Below, one piece after another: positions 8,143-15,875 of a stretch of 64,000 nucleotides of DNA (its first letter is position 1; each line of letters opens with the position of its first letter). Both the position numbers and the translations under genes were made by a program. The notes under the pieces are model-generated. The model saw only the letters and a program-made list of their open reading frames with translations. It was not told where the DNA came from and did no database searches. The stretch is taken from contig CALKVK010000023.1 of the NCBI GenBank assembly GCA_937996235.1, forward strand, positions 222,142 through 286,141, given 5' to 3'. The DNA is from an uncultured bacterium. GTDB lineage: Bacteria > Planctomycetota > JAJSAM01 > JAJVHW01.

Positions 8143-9422
8143 GGCGAGATCGTATCCGGCCGGCCGGGGCGGCCCGTGTTCCGCGGCGCGGCGAGCGCGG
8201 CGGCGCCGCAGAGGAGCAGCGTCGCGCGCGCGGGCAGCGTGTAGCGCGCCTCGGCGTGGAGCAGCGCGTACGCGCCCGTCAGCACCAACGGCACGAGCCA
8301 CCACGCGGCGAGCTCCCGGAGACGCCCGCGCAGACGCCACATCCCGGCGGCCGCGAGGAGCAGGTACGCGACGCAGCCCGCCGCGGCGCCCCAGCCGACC
8401 CACGGCGGCGCGCCGACGAACGTCGTCGAGACCCAGAGCCGCGGCACGCGCCGGAGCGGGTCGAGGAGTGCCGCGCGGAGCGGTGCCGCACGCATGCGCG
8501 CGAGTCCCTCGTGCAGGTGCTCGCGATCGCGCGCGAGGGCGGCGGGAGAGTCGGTGAAGCGGCGGCGTGTCGCCTCGTAGCGCGCGGCGGCGTCGGCGCC
8601 CGGCGGCGCGGCGGCGTCCTCGGCGTCGAAGCCCGAGGCGATGCGCGCGTCGCGGTCGGGCGCGAAGTCGTACGTGCCGTGGAGCACGACGAGCCCGAGC
8701 TCGCCCGCGAGCACCGGTCGCCCGAACGCGCGCGCGTTGCGCACGAGCCACGGCGCGAAGAGCGCACCGGCGACGAGCGCGACGAGCGCCCCGCGGGCGC
8801 ACGCGGTCCGCCAGCTCCGGCCGCGCAGGCGCTCGGCCGCGACGAGCACCACGGGCAGCGGCAGGAAGACGGGCTTCGTCCATGCGAGCGCCGCGGTCGC
8901 GAGTCCGACGAGCGCGACGTCGCGCGGCGTCGAGCGGGCGTCGAGGCGGTCCGCGAGCCACGTCGTCACGGCCGCGAGCAGCACGAGCGGCGTCTCCGCG
9001 GAGAGCCGCCCCACCGCGTGGATCGTGAAGGGGTACGTCGCCGCGAGCGCCAGCGCCACGCATCCGGCACGCGTCCCGAGCCGGCGCGCCGCGAGCCGTC
9101 CGACCAGCGCGCACGTCGCCGTGTCGAGGAGCGCCTGCACCACGAACACCGCGCGCACGGAGGGGCCGCAGACCGCGTAGACCAGAGCCACGAACGCCGA
9201 GTACCCCGGCGTGCGGAACACCGCCGGGTCGTACGGCGGTTCGAGCGACGCCGTGAACCCGCGGCCCGCGGCGAGCCCTCGCGCAGTGGCGTCGTTGAAG
9301 ACGTGGTCGAGCCGCAGCTCGGTCGGTGCGATCAGCGCCCACACGAGCCGCAGCGCCAAGGCCACGCCGACGAGGAGCACCTCGACGCGCACAGCGCCCC
9401 GCAGCGACCGTCCGCCCGCCAT
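8139..9422 (-). CDS. Membrane glycosyltransferase, GT-C fold (PMT/ArnT-like)
   Basis: 427 aa, ATG start, about ten hydrophobic helices. The first periplasmic loop carries HVFNDATARGLAAGRGF and FRTPGYSAFVALVYAV, the pattern of PMT_2/ArnT-type proteins where an acidic residue in this loop is catalytic and the donor is a polyprenyl-phosphate sugar. RLSAETPLVLLAAV and AALAWTKPVFLPLPVVLV are also usual in the family. First gene of the minus-strand operon running to 2045, so its promoter should lie in the 9423-9804 spacer. Likely transfers a sugar on the outer face of the cytoplasmic membrane. Confidence 0.83.
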   Translation of the reverse strand: MAGGRSLRGAVRVEVLLVGVALALRLVWALIAPTELRLDHVFNDATARGLAAGRGFTASLEPPYDPAVFRTPGYSAFVALVYAVCGPSVRAVFVVQALLDTATCALVGRLAARRLGTRAGCVALALAATYPFTIHAVGRLSAETPLVLLAAVTTWLADRLDARSTPRDVALVGLATAALAWTKPVFLPLPVVLVAAERLRGRSWRTACARGALVALVAGALFAPWLVRNARAFGRPVLAGELGLVVLHGTYDFAPDRDARIASGFDAEDAAAPPGADAAARYEATRRRFTDSPAALARDREHLHEGLARMRAAPLRAALLDPLRRVPRLWVSTTFVGAPPWVGWGAAAGCVAYLLLAAAGMWRLRGRLRELAAWWLVPLVLTGAYALLHAEARYTLPARATLLLCGAAALAAPRNTGRPGRPDTISP

Positions 9423-9804
9423 CCGCGGAAGCTACCGCACGGAGTGTCGTGACGCGGCGCGCGCGCTGTCCGCTCGGGCGGCCGAGCCGCGCGGCCGGGT
9501 CCGGGTGGGGACGGGGCGCGTCATCACCGCCGTGGAACCAGGAACGCGGACTCGCATCCCTTCCTCCGAGCGGGGACAGACTCCGAGCGGGGACAGGGCT
9601 GCCCCTCTGCCTTCTGGTCCCATCCCGGCGGCTGCTCACGGACGGCGCACCTGCCACCCCGCGCGCATAGGGCGCAGCCGCGGTGAACGTGTTCCGCTCC
9701 GCCTCGACCTCGCCTCGGAAGGATCGACGGCTCCCAGAGCGTGGGAGGCGTCGCGCGCGCACACGGCGGCGGCTGCCCACTTTGCGGGAAAAAGGCAAGA
9801 GGGC
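9423..9804. other. Intergenic stretch upstream of the glycan operon
   Basis: No convincing gene. The stretch should include the promoter of the minus-strand operon starting at 9422, but I see no clear sigma-70 elements. It holds a 16-bp direct repeat (9564-9596, listed separately) and an inverted pair GGCTGCCC (9771-9778) / GGGCAGCC (9801-9808) just outside the proposed insertion sequence. Short open frames here lack the third-position G/C pattern of neighbouring genes. Confidence 0.5.
9564..9596. repeat. Two direct copies of CTCCGAGCGGGGACAG
   Basis: CTCCGAGCGGGGACAG occurs at 9564-9579 and 9581-9596, separated by one base. A near-identical sequence in inverted orientation (CTGTCCCCACTCGG, 11313-11326) sits on the other side of the insertion sequence. 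GGGGAC-containing short repeats also occur near 29.58 kb and 32.75 kb, so this may be a dispersed REP-like family. Confidence 0.6.
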
Positions 9805-9825
9805 AGCCCTTCTATGAGAAGGCCG

Positions 9826-10155
9826 TCGAAGTCAAGCGCGTCGTCGGTCCGGTCGTTCGTCGCGTTCGGCGCTCTGGTGCCCGCTCCCTCCGCACGCTTC
9901 TATCCGCACTCGTCGAGGGGCCGCTGTGGCCCGGTGCATGGTGGGCGTTGCGCGAGGAGGGGCGCTGCAATCTGTCCCGCGGACTCGGGTGCGCGCCGCA
10001 GCGCGGTCCTCGGTCCAAGGGCTGCCCGCAGTCGCCGCCCCCGCAGGGGAGCTCGGGTTCCAGGGTCGCCGCACGCGACGGGACTCGGACTCCCGTGGCG
10101 CGCATCCTCGCTCGCTCTGTTCCTCCGCGGTGTCGGTCCTACGTCGCCACGTCGT
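9826..10155 (-). ncRNA. Candidate bridge/seek RNA region of the IS (hypothetical)
   Basis: This 330-bp non-coding segment follows the transposase stop and ends at the left subterminal repeat. In IS1111-group elements the corresponding right-end segment encodes the guide RNA (bridge or seekRNA) that directs target choice. I have not folded it and see no diagnostic loop, so this is placed by family architecture only. The short open frames across it have no family resemblance. Confidence 0.3.
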
Positions 10156-11214
10156 TCACGCCGTGCGGCGCGACGCCAGGCGCAGCGGCTCGTAGTCCGC
10201 GCCGCTGCGCAGCAGCGCCAGCATCATGACCGCCAGGCGCCGCGCGACAGCGACCACCGCCCGCTTCTTCGACGCCTTGCCGCCGCGCGCCGCGCGCGCA
10301 AGACCCCAGCGTCTCAGGTCGCAGTCCTGCCCCCTCGTGCGCAGCATCACGTGTGCGCACTGCACGAGCAGCCGCCGCACCAGGCGGTCTCCGCAGCGCG
10401 TGATCCCGAGCTGCGGGTCGCTCGATCCCGACTGGTCGCGCCGTGGCACCAGCCCCAGATACGCGCCGACGTCGCGGTTGCGGCGGAAGCGCCGCGGATC
10501 GCCCACCACCAGCACGAAGGCGAGCGCGGTCAGCACGCCCACCCCCGGGATCGCGACCAGCGGCCGTGTCTGCCGGGCGTAGCGCTGCGTCGCGAGTTCC
10601 ACGACCCGACCATCCAGTTCCGCGATCTGCGCCGAGATCGTCTCGACGCTCTCGAGCAGCGGAAGCACCGCCGGGCGCAGCGCCGGCGGACACGCCTCCC
10701 GTGCCCGCCGCGCAAAGTGCGCCGCGTCACAGGTCGGCAGCCGGTGGCCGAGCGACTTCACCATCCCCCGCACCGAGCTCACGATGCGCGTCCGCCCCTC
10801 GACCAGCGTCTCCCGTGCACGCAGCACCGCGAGGTCCGCCTGCGTCACCTCGTCGCGCACCTGCACCGGGTGCAGCAGGTGCGGGTGCGTGCTCCCGAGC
10901 TCCGCCAGCATCTGCGCGTCCAGCGCGTCGGACTTGCGCGGGTTCTGGTAGATCACCCGCAGACAGCGCGCCTGCGCCACCAGCGGAGCGTGGCCGTGCC
11001 GCGACGCCAGCCGCGCCACCCAGTTCGCGTGCGTCCCCGTCTCGATCACCACGCGCGTCGGCGCAAGCCCACCGAAGAGCTTCGCCAGTTCCTCCACCGT
11101 CGTGCGCACTCGCCTCACGCCCAAGACCTCGCCCGTCTCGGCCGCGATCGCGTGCACGTGGCTCCAACGATCCCCCAGGTCGATTCCGATCGCCTCGCTG
11201 ATACCCTGCGCCAT
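10156..11214 (-). CDS. IS110/IS1111-family transposase (DEDD)
   Basis: 352 aa from the ATG at 11214, chosen because AAGGAG sits 9 nt upstream; a GTG 54 bp further upstream is also open. The N-terminal RuvC-like domain shows the acidic set: IGIDLGDRWSHVHAI, VVIETGTHANWV and KSDALDAQMLAEL. The C-terminal Transposase_20 domain carries PLVAIPGVGVLTALAFVL and DQSGSSDPQLGITRCGDRL, which includes the Ser characteristic of these RNA-guided recombinases. Full length and apparently intact, so the element may be active or recently active. Confidence 0.92.
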   Translation of the reverse strand: MAQGISEAIGIDLGDRWSHVHAIAAETGEVLGVRRVRTTVEELAKLFGGLAPTRVVIETGTHANWVARLASRHGHAPLVAQARCLRVIYQNPRKSDALDAQMLAELGSTHPHLLHPVQVRDEVTQADLAVLRARETLVEGRTRIVSSVRGMVKSLGHRLPTCDAAHFARRAREACPPALRPAVLPLLESVETISAQIAELDGRVVELATQRYARQTRPLVAIPGVGVLTALAFVLVVGDPRRFRRNRDVGAYLGLVPRRDQSGSSDPQLGITRCGDRLVRRLLVQCAHVMLRTRGQDCDLRRWGLARAARGGKASKKRAVVAVARRLAVMMLALLRSGADYEPLRLASRRTA

Positions 11215-11312
11215 GGCCGGTGTCTCCTTGGGCCTCCAAGCCCGACTGCTGACTGACTGACGAACCACTACCGGTTACGTCGACAGCCGAGACGCCGGCC
11301 TTCTCATCCCAT

Positions 11313-11326
11313 CTGTCCCCACTCGG
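11313..11326 (-). repeat. Inverted relative of the GAGCGGGGACAG repeat
   Basis: CTGTCCCCACTCGG reads CCGAGTGGGGACAG on the minus strand, one base different from the core of the direct repeat at 9564-9596. It begins six bases beyond the proposed right subterminal repeat of the insertion sequence, raising the possibility that the IS targets this repeat type. Confidence 0.5.
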
Positions 11327-11435
11327 GCGAGGGTTCGGGAGGCAGGCACGGTGCCGCCGTGAGGCAGCCCTGCCCCCGCGTCGGGCGGCACGCGACGCGC
11401 GACGCGGCGTCGCCGCGCGATCGGCGGCTGGCGGC

Positions 11436-12095
11436 TCACGCTCCGCGGAGTGGTTGGCCGCTCTCGGAGGTCGACCTGACGGCGGCGTCGTGGGCGCGCT
11501 GCAGCGCTCGCACGAGCTCGAGGGCGACGTGGGGAGGCTGCCAGCCGCCGAACTCGAGCGCGCGTGCCTCACCCTCGACGCGTGCAGAGCCCGGAGCGCG
11601 CCGCGAGGGCACGAGCTGCATGAACCGACCGAAGAGGAACGCCGACGGCCCATCGCTCGTCACGCTGATCGCATGGGGTCGCTCGATCGATGCAGAGCTC
11701 GTGGCGTGGAGGCAGTTGACGCGGCGCTCCACCGTGGCGCGCCCGGGCTCGATGGTGATGCGCTCGAACCCGGTCTGCAGCCAGAGGACCTGCAGCAGGT
11801 CCGCGGCGATCCGGAGCAAGGCGAACAGACCGAGCGCGCCCGCGACGCACCACGGTGGATCGTTGCGCACCGTCATCTCGCGCATGCCGATCAGAACCGC
11901 CGCGACGAGCAGCGCAGCGCTGATGCACAAACCAGCATATGTGCGCAGGTGAGCGAGCGTGGACACGTGAGGGCGCAGCGAGATCACGAGCCGCCCCGGC
12001 GCCAGCTCGAACACGGAGCCGGCGCTCACGTGCGTCGTCTGTGGGACCTGCTGCAGAGCCAGCAGCGACTCCAGGTGCACGAATCGCTTGGTCAT
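11436..12095 (-). CDS. Hypothetical two-helix membrane protein
   Basis: 219 aa, ATG start. Residues 1-50 are soluble and beta-like (VFELAPGRLVISLRPHV), followed by two hydrophobic segments around residues 53-70 (AGLCISAALLVAAVLIG) and 82-105 (CVAGALGLFALLRIAADLL). The C-terminal ~110 residues are again soluble and beta/alpha mixed, with ITIEPGRATVERRV. The pattern of two helices between two beta-rich segments recalls bacterial PH-like (DUF-type) membrane proteins, but I cannot name a family. It stands alone between the insertion sequence and a divergent glycosyltransferase gene. Reality is supported by the coherent membrane topology and good third-position composition. Confidence 0.55.
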   Translation of the reverse strand: MTKRFVHLESLLALQQVPQTTHVSAGSVFELAPGRLVISLRPHVSTLAHLRTYAGLCISAALLVAAVLIGMREMTVRNDPPWCVAGALGLFALLRIAADLLQVLWLQTGFERITIEPGRATVERRVNCLHATSSASIERPHAISVTSDGPSAFLFGRFMQLVPSRRAPGSARVEGEARALEFGGWQPPHVALELVRALQRAHDAAVRSTSESGQPLRGA

Positions 12096-12365
12096 CGCGC
12101 CGCGACGGCTTCCTCGCCTCTCTGCCTGCGTCCCGCGACAGCTCTCTCCGTCGCCGGTCTGCGCAGCCTACTGCACGCGCGCTCCATCGCAGCGCCCGCG
12201 CCGGTACGCACGCAGCGCTCCCGCGAGGACGCCCGGGCGCCAGGCGCGGCGCGGTGACCGAGCCGCCCGCTCCGCGGACGCGGAGCGGGCCCGACGCCGC
12301 GCGCGGAACTCCGGACCGGTCAGGTGCACGAGTCGTCGTGAGGAGGTCGTCGCTACCATCCCCGC

Positions 12366-13601
12366 GTGAACTGGAAGGGCGAGGCGGCGCAGGTCCTCAC
12401 GTTCGCCGTGGCGCCGGCGGTCGGTGCGTGTCTCGCCGTCGCCGCGCTGCGGGTGCGGCTCGTCGCGCGGCTGTCGCCGCGCGGGTTCGTGCTGCTCGCC
12501 GCGCTGCTGTGGGTGCTGACACGGCCGCTCCTGCACGTCGTCGTGTTCCATCTGTTCCGCTACGCGGGCGGGCACGACCTGCTCGACGTGTGGTACCCGA
12601 TCGCGCGCACGCTGCGGGAGGGCGGCGACCCGACGGCGCTCGTCGACAACCTGTACGGTCCGCTGTTCCCGTACGTGCTCGCGCTCGGGCTGTTCGTCGG
12701 CGGCGGCTCGTATGCGCCGGCGATCGACGTGCCGTTCGTCGCCGCCGACGCGCTCGCGCTCGTGCTGCTGCTGCGCATCGCGCGGCGCCGGCTCGACGAG
12801 GTCCTCGCGCGGCGCGTGCTGCTGTTCGTGCTGCTCTCGCCGCTGCTCTGGCACGGCGTGATCGTGCGCACGCAGGACGAGCCGCTGTTCGTGCTCGGGC
12901 TGCTCGCCGTGCAGGACCTGCTCGACCGCCGCCGCGAGGGTGCCGCGGCGCTCGCGTGCGCGGCGGGCACGCTGCTGACGAAGGCGCTCTTCCCGCTGTG
13001 GGCGCTGCCGCTCCTCGTCGCCGCCGACGGGGACGCCCGCGCGCGGCTCGTGCGCGTCGCACGTGCGGCGCTGGCGACGGCCGCCGCGCTCGGAGTCGCG
13101 GTGGCGCTCGGCTGGGACGCCGGCGCGCGCGTACACCCGCATCTCACGGCGCGCGGCTCGAGCGCGTGGGTGCTCTTCGGCGACGGCACGTTCCCGCGCG
13201 GCGTGTTCCTGGCGGGCGTCGCCGTGACGGCGCTCGGCTGTGTCGCGGCCGCCGGCGCGGCGTGGCGCCGCCGTGCCGTGGGTGACGATGACGCCGGCGA
13301 GCGCGCGGCGCGGGGCGTCGTCGCGGTGCAGGCCGCGTTCTTCGTGCTCTGCCCGTTCAGTCTCCCGCCCCACCTCGTGCACGGGCTGCCGTGGCTCGGC
13401 TGGCGCGCCGTGCGCAGGGCCGCCGACGCGGCGCCGCGCGAGCTGCTGCCGCTCGTCCCGGCCGTCGTGCTCGCAGCGGTGCAGATCCCCGCCGTGTGGC
13501 TGAACGCGGAGCTCTGGCGCGACCACGCGCCGCTCGTCGTCGCGTTCGTCGCGTGGTGCGCGTGGACGGGCTACGACGCGCTGGCGACCGCGCGCCGGTA
13601 G
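12366..13601 (+). CDS. Integral membrane glycosyltransferase-like protein (GT-C, mannosyltransferase-like)
   Basis: 411 aa, GTG start, roughly ten hydrophobic segments. RYAGGHDLLDVWYPIA and DNLYGPLFPYVLALGLF match the region after the first helix of GT-C mannosyltransferase-like proteins, and VRTQDEPLFVLGLL followed by GTLLTKALFPLWALPLLV is a typical family pattern. It is probably a polyprenyl-phosphate-sugar-dependent transferase acting at the periplasmic face. It faces away from the hypothetical gene at 11436-12095, with 270 bp between them that should hold both promoters. Its 3' end overlaps the convergent glycosyltransferase gene by 31 bp. Confidence 0.75.
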   Translation: MNWKGEAAQVLTFAVAPAVGACLAVAALRVRLVARLSPRGFVLLAALLWVLTRPLLHVVVFHLFRYAGGHDLLDVWYPIARTLREGGDPTALVDNLYGPLFPYVLALGLFVGGGSYAPAIDVPFVAADALALVLLLRIARRRLDEVLARRVLLFVLLSPLLWHGVIVRTQDEPLFVLGLLAVQDLLDRRREGAAALACAAGTLLTKALFPLWALPLLVAADGDARARLVRVARAALATAAALGVAVALGWDAGARVHPHLTARGSSAWVLFGDGTFPRGVFLAGVAVTALGCVAAAGAAWRRRAVGDDDAGERAARGVVAVQAAFFVLCPFSLPPHLVHGLPWLGWRAVRRAADAAPRELLPLVPAVVLAAVQIPAVWLNAELWRDHAPLVVAFVAWCAWTGYDALATARR

Positions 13602-14683
13602 ACGGCGACGGTCTCCGCGACCGTGCGCTCCCAGGAGTAGCGCGCCGCGCGCGCGGGGCCCCGCGCGGCGAGTTCGGTGCGCAGCGCCGCGTCCTCGACG
13701 AGTCCGAGCAGCGCGTGCGCCATCGCGTCCACGTCGTGCGGATCGAACCACGCGGCGTCGTCGCCGAGGACCTCGGGCAGACTCGCGACGCGCGCGGCGG
13801 CGACCGCGGTGCCGCACGCCGCGGCCTCGAGCGGCGGGATGCCGAAGCCCTCGTAGAGCGACGGCACGACGAGCGCGAGCGCGTCGCGGTAGAGCGCGGC
13901 GAGGCGCGTGTCGGCGACGAGGCCCTCGTGGACGACGTGCTGCGTGAGGCGCAGCTCCGCGATGCGCCGCGTCTCGTCGGCGTCGAAGGGACGGCCGGTC
14001 GTGCGCAGGAGCACGTCGGGCACGCGCGCGACGACCCGCGCGAACGCCGCGAGGAGCCCGTCGAAGTTCTTGTAGCCGGCGGCGCGGCTGCCGACGTGCA
14101 GCAGATACGGACGTCCGCCGACGGGCGCGCCTGCGACGGCGGGATCGATGCCGCCCGCGAGGTGCGTCACGACCACGCGCTCCGGCGGCACGGGGATGCG
14201 CGCGAGGAGGTCGCGCCGCGTGCTCTCGGAGATGCACACGACCAGCGCCGCGGCCTCGACGGCGCGGCGCTTCTCCGCGGCGACGCGACCGGTCGGGTCC
14301 ATGCGCGCGGCGAAGAGCTCGTGGATCATGTCCCACACGGTCACGACGAGCGGCGTGCGGACGCGGTCGAACGCGCGCCGCGTGAGCAGGCGGTAGTCGG
14401 TCGGGTGCAGCACGTCCGCGTGCGCGCGGCGCTCCGCGAAGCGGAAGACGTGCGGCTCGAGCCAGTACGCGACGCGCCCCGGGCGGAAGCCGTAGCGCTG
14501 GAAGTGATGGACACGCAGCCGCGGGTGCGCGGGGAAGTGGACGTCGCGGCGCTCGGCCGTCGTGAGCACCGGCGTCCAGTCGCGCGGCAGCCCGCCGATC
14601 ACGCGCTCGAAGTAGCGGTTGACGCCGCCCGCGGGCTGCGTCGTGAACATCTCGCCGTCGTAGAGGACCGTGAGCGGCGTCAC
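13571..14683 (-). CDS. Glycosyltransferase family 4
   Basis: 370 aa from the GTG at 14683 (V-T-P-L-T-V-L-Y-D-G); the upstream in-frame extension runs antiparallel to the ATP-grasp gene and is rejected. The N-terminus has the glycine-rich acceptor-side motif AGGVNRYFERVIGGL, and CISESTRRDLLARI, VVTHLAGGIDP, YLLHVGSRAAGYKNFDGLL and VPSLYEGFGIPPLEAAACGT follow in family order. The E-x7-E signature (EGFGIPPLE) is intact, so it is probably a retaining transferase using an NDP-sugar. It ends the minus-strand block that starts upstream near 24522, 4 bp after the ATP-grasp gene, and likely works on the same glycan. Confidence 0.9.
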   Translation of the reverse strand: MTPLTVLYDGEMFTTQPAGGVNRYFERVIGGLPRDWTPVLTTAERRDVHFPAHPRLRVHHFQRYGFRPGRVAYWLEPHVFRFAERRAHADVLHPTDYRLLTRRAFDRVRTPLVVTVWDMIHELFAARMDPTGRVAAEKRRAVEAAALVVCISESTRRDLLARIPVPPERVVVTHLAGGIDPAVAGAPVGGRPYLLHVGSRAAGYKNFDGLLAAFARVVARVPDVLLRTTGRPFDADETRRIAELRLTQHVVHEGLVADTRLAALYRDALALVVPSLYEGFGIPPLEAAACGTAVAAARVASLPEVLGDDAAWFDPHDVDAMAHALLGLVEDAALRTELAARGPARAARYSWERTVAETVAVYRRAVASAS

Positions 14684-14687
14684 CGCG

Positions 14688-15875
14688 TCACCCGCGCAGG
14701 AGCGCACGGCGTGCGACGTTGACCGCGTCGGCGAACCCGGCGAGCGGATCGTCGAGGCGGAAGACGAGACCGCCGCCGGGCGCATGCGCCCACGAGAGCC
14801 ACGCGCCGACGCCGCCCTCCGGCACGGGGCCGGCGTACCCGGCGGGCACGTCGCGGAACGTGAGCGCGAACAGGCGCCGCAGCTCGAACGGCAGGTAGTG
14901 GCGGACGAGGCCGACCTCGTACGCGGGCGGCGTGCGCGGCAGCTCGGCGCCGAGTGCGTGCCGCGCCGCGGTGCCGAAGAAGTCCACGCCGGCGTCCACC
15001 GCGAGGGCGAGCGTGCCCCACGGGCGCGGGTTGACGTCGAGGAGCACGGCGGGCCCCGACTCGGGCACCACGTACTCGAACTGCGCCGGGACGCCGACGA
15101 GGCCGAGCGCGCGCGCGAGCGCGACCGACGGCTCGACGATCGCGGGCGACGGCGCGTGCGACACGGCGCACGCGCTCGGCCCGCCCTCGGGCAGCGCCTG
15201 ACGCAGGCGGCGGTGGACGAAGACCTGCGCGGGCGCGCCGTCGTCGTGGAGCAGGAGCGACACGAGCAGCGCGGCGCCGTGCACCTGCCGCTGCACGAGC
15301 GTCTCCTGCCCGCCCTCGCCGAAGTGCCCGTGCGCGTCGCGCAGCTCGAAGCGGTCGGAGCAGAACGCGGCGCTGCCGCCCCACACTGTCCCGTCGGGCA
15401 GCAGCGTGCGCGAGCGGCGCGGCTTCGCGACGACGGGGAAGTCGCTCGGGTCGAGGTCCTGCACGCGCTCGAAGCGCTCGAGCCGCACCTCGACGGGCGC
15501 CGTCACGCGCGGATCGCCGAGCTCGCGCGCGAGGCGACCCGTCTCGAACTTGTCGAGCGCGCGCTCGAGGACGTCGGGCGGCGGCGCGACCACACGCGCG
15601 ACGCGCTCGACGGCGTCGCGCACGGGACCGAGACGCAGGAGGTCCGACTCGGTCGCGGGCACGACGACGTCGGCGTCGGACGCGAGCACGAGATCGACGA
15701 GATCGCCCGAGCGCCACGCGCCGCAGCGCAGCGCGCGCGCGCAGCGCCACGACGCCGCGGCGGGCGAGAAGAAGTGCTCCGCGAGCACGGCGACCTCGAA
15801 GCCCCGACCGTGCAGTGCGCGCACCGTCGCGACGGCGCTCGGCGTCTCGCCGGAGAGCACGAGCGCGCGCGTCAC
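14688..15875 (-). CDS. ATP-grasp ligase of the glycan cluster
   Basis: 395 aa, GTG start overlapping the methyltransferase stop as GTGA. It opens with a nucleotide-fold strand (ALVLSGETPSAVATVRALHG), then LDKFETGRLARELG, FPVVAKPRRSRTL and ETLVQRQVHGAALLVSLLL, as in carbamoyl-phosphate-synthase-type ATP-grasp proteins. The metal-binding stretch is YVVPESGPAVLLDVNPRPWG, with the canonical E/D-x-N-P-R. Family members form acyl-phosphate intermediates and join carboxylates to amines. Embedded between glycosyltransferase and methyltransferase genes, it may couple an amino acid or peptide to a sugar acid; the substrate is inferred only from position. Confidence 0.85.
   Translation of the reverse strand: MTRALVLSGETPSAVATVRALHGRGFEVAVLAEHFFSPAAASWRCARALRCGAWRSGDLVDLVLASDADVVVPATESDLLRLGPVRDAVERVARVVAPPPDVLERALDKFETGRLARELGDPRVTAPVEVRLERFERVQDLDPSDFPVVAKPRRSRTLLPDGTVWGGSAAFCSDRFELRDAHGHFGEGGQETLVQRQVHGAALLVSLLLHDDGAPAQVFVHRRLRQALPEGGPSACAVSHAPSPAIVEPSVALARALGLVGVPAQFEYVVPESGPAVLLDVNPRPWGTLALAVDAGVDFFGTAARHALGAELPRTPPAYEVGLVRHYLPFELRRLFALTFRDVPAGYAGPVPEGGVGAWLSWAHAPGGGLVFRLDDPLAGFADAVNVARRALLRG

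Larger units (their letters stand above)
9808..11310 (-). mobile_element. IS110/IS1111-family insertion sequence, boundaries approximate
   Basis: The element contains one transposase gene (10156-11214, minus). A perfect 12-bp inverted pair, ATGAGAAGGCCG at 9814-9825 and its complement at 11296-11307, brackets the gene at the distance expected for a ~1.5-kb element. IS1111-group members have subterminal inverted repeats and a non-coding segment downstream of the transposase; here about 330 bp (9826-10155) lie downstream and only about 80 bp upstream, which fits that group. The left repeat lies in a small hairpin (CCTTCT atg AGAAGG, 9808-9822). Exact ends cannot be fixed because this family generally makes no target duplication. 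Confidence 0.6.

Noticed and set aside
9741..10229. Open frames in the spacer and inside the IS right end
   Set aside because: No motif or codon-position pattern; the region fits a non-coding IS end better.
9802..11371. GGCAGCCCT on both sides of the IS as a possible target duplication
   Set aside because: IS110-family elements usually make none, and the match is only nine bases in a GC-rich context.
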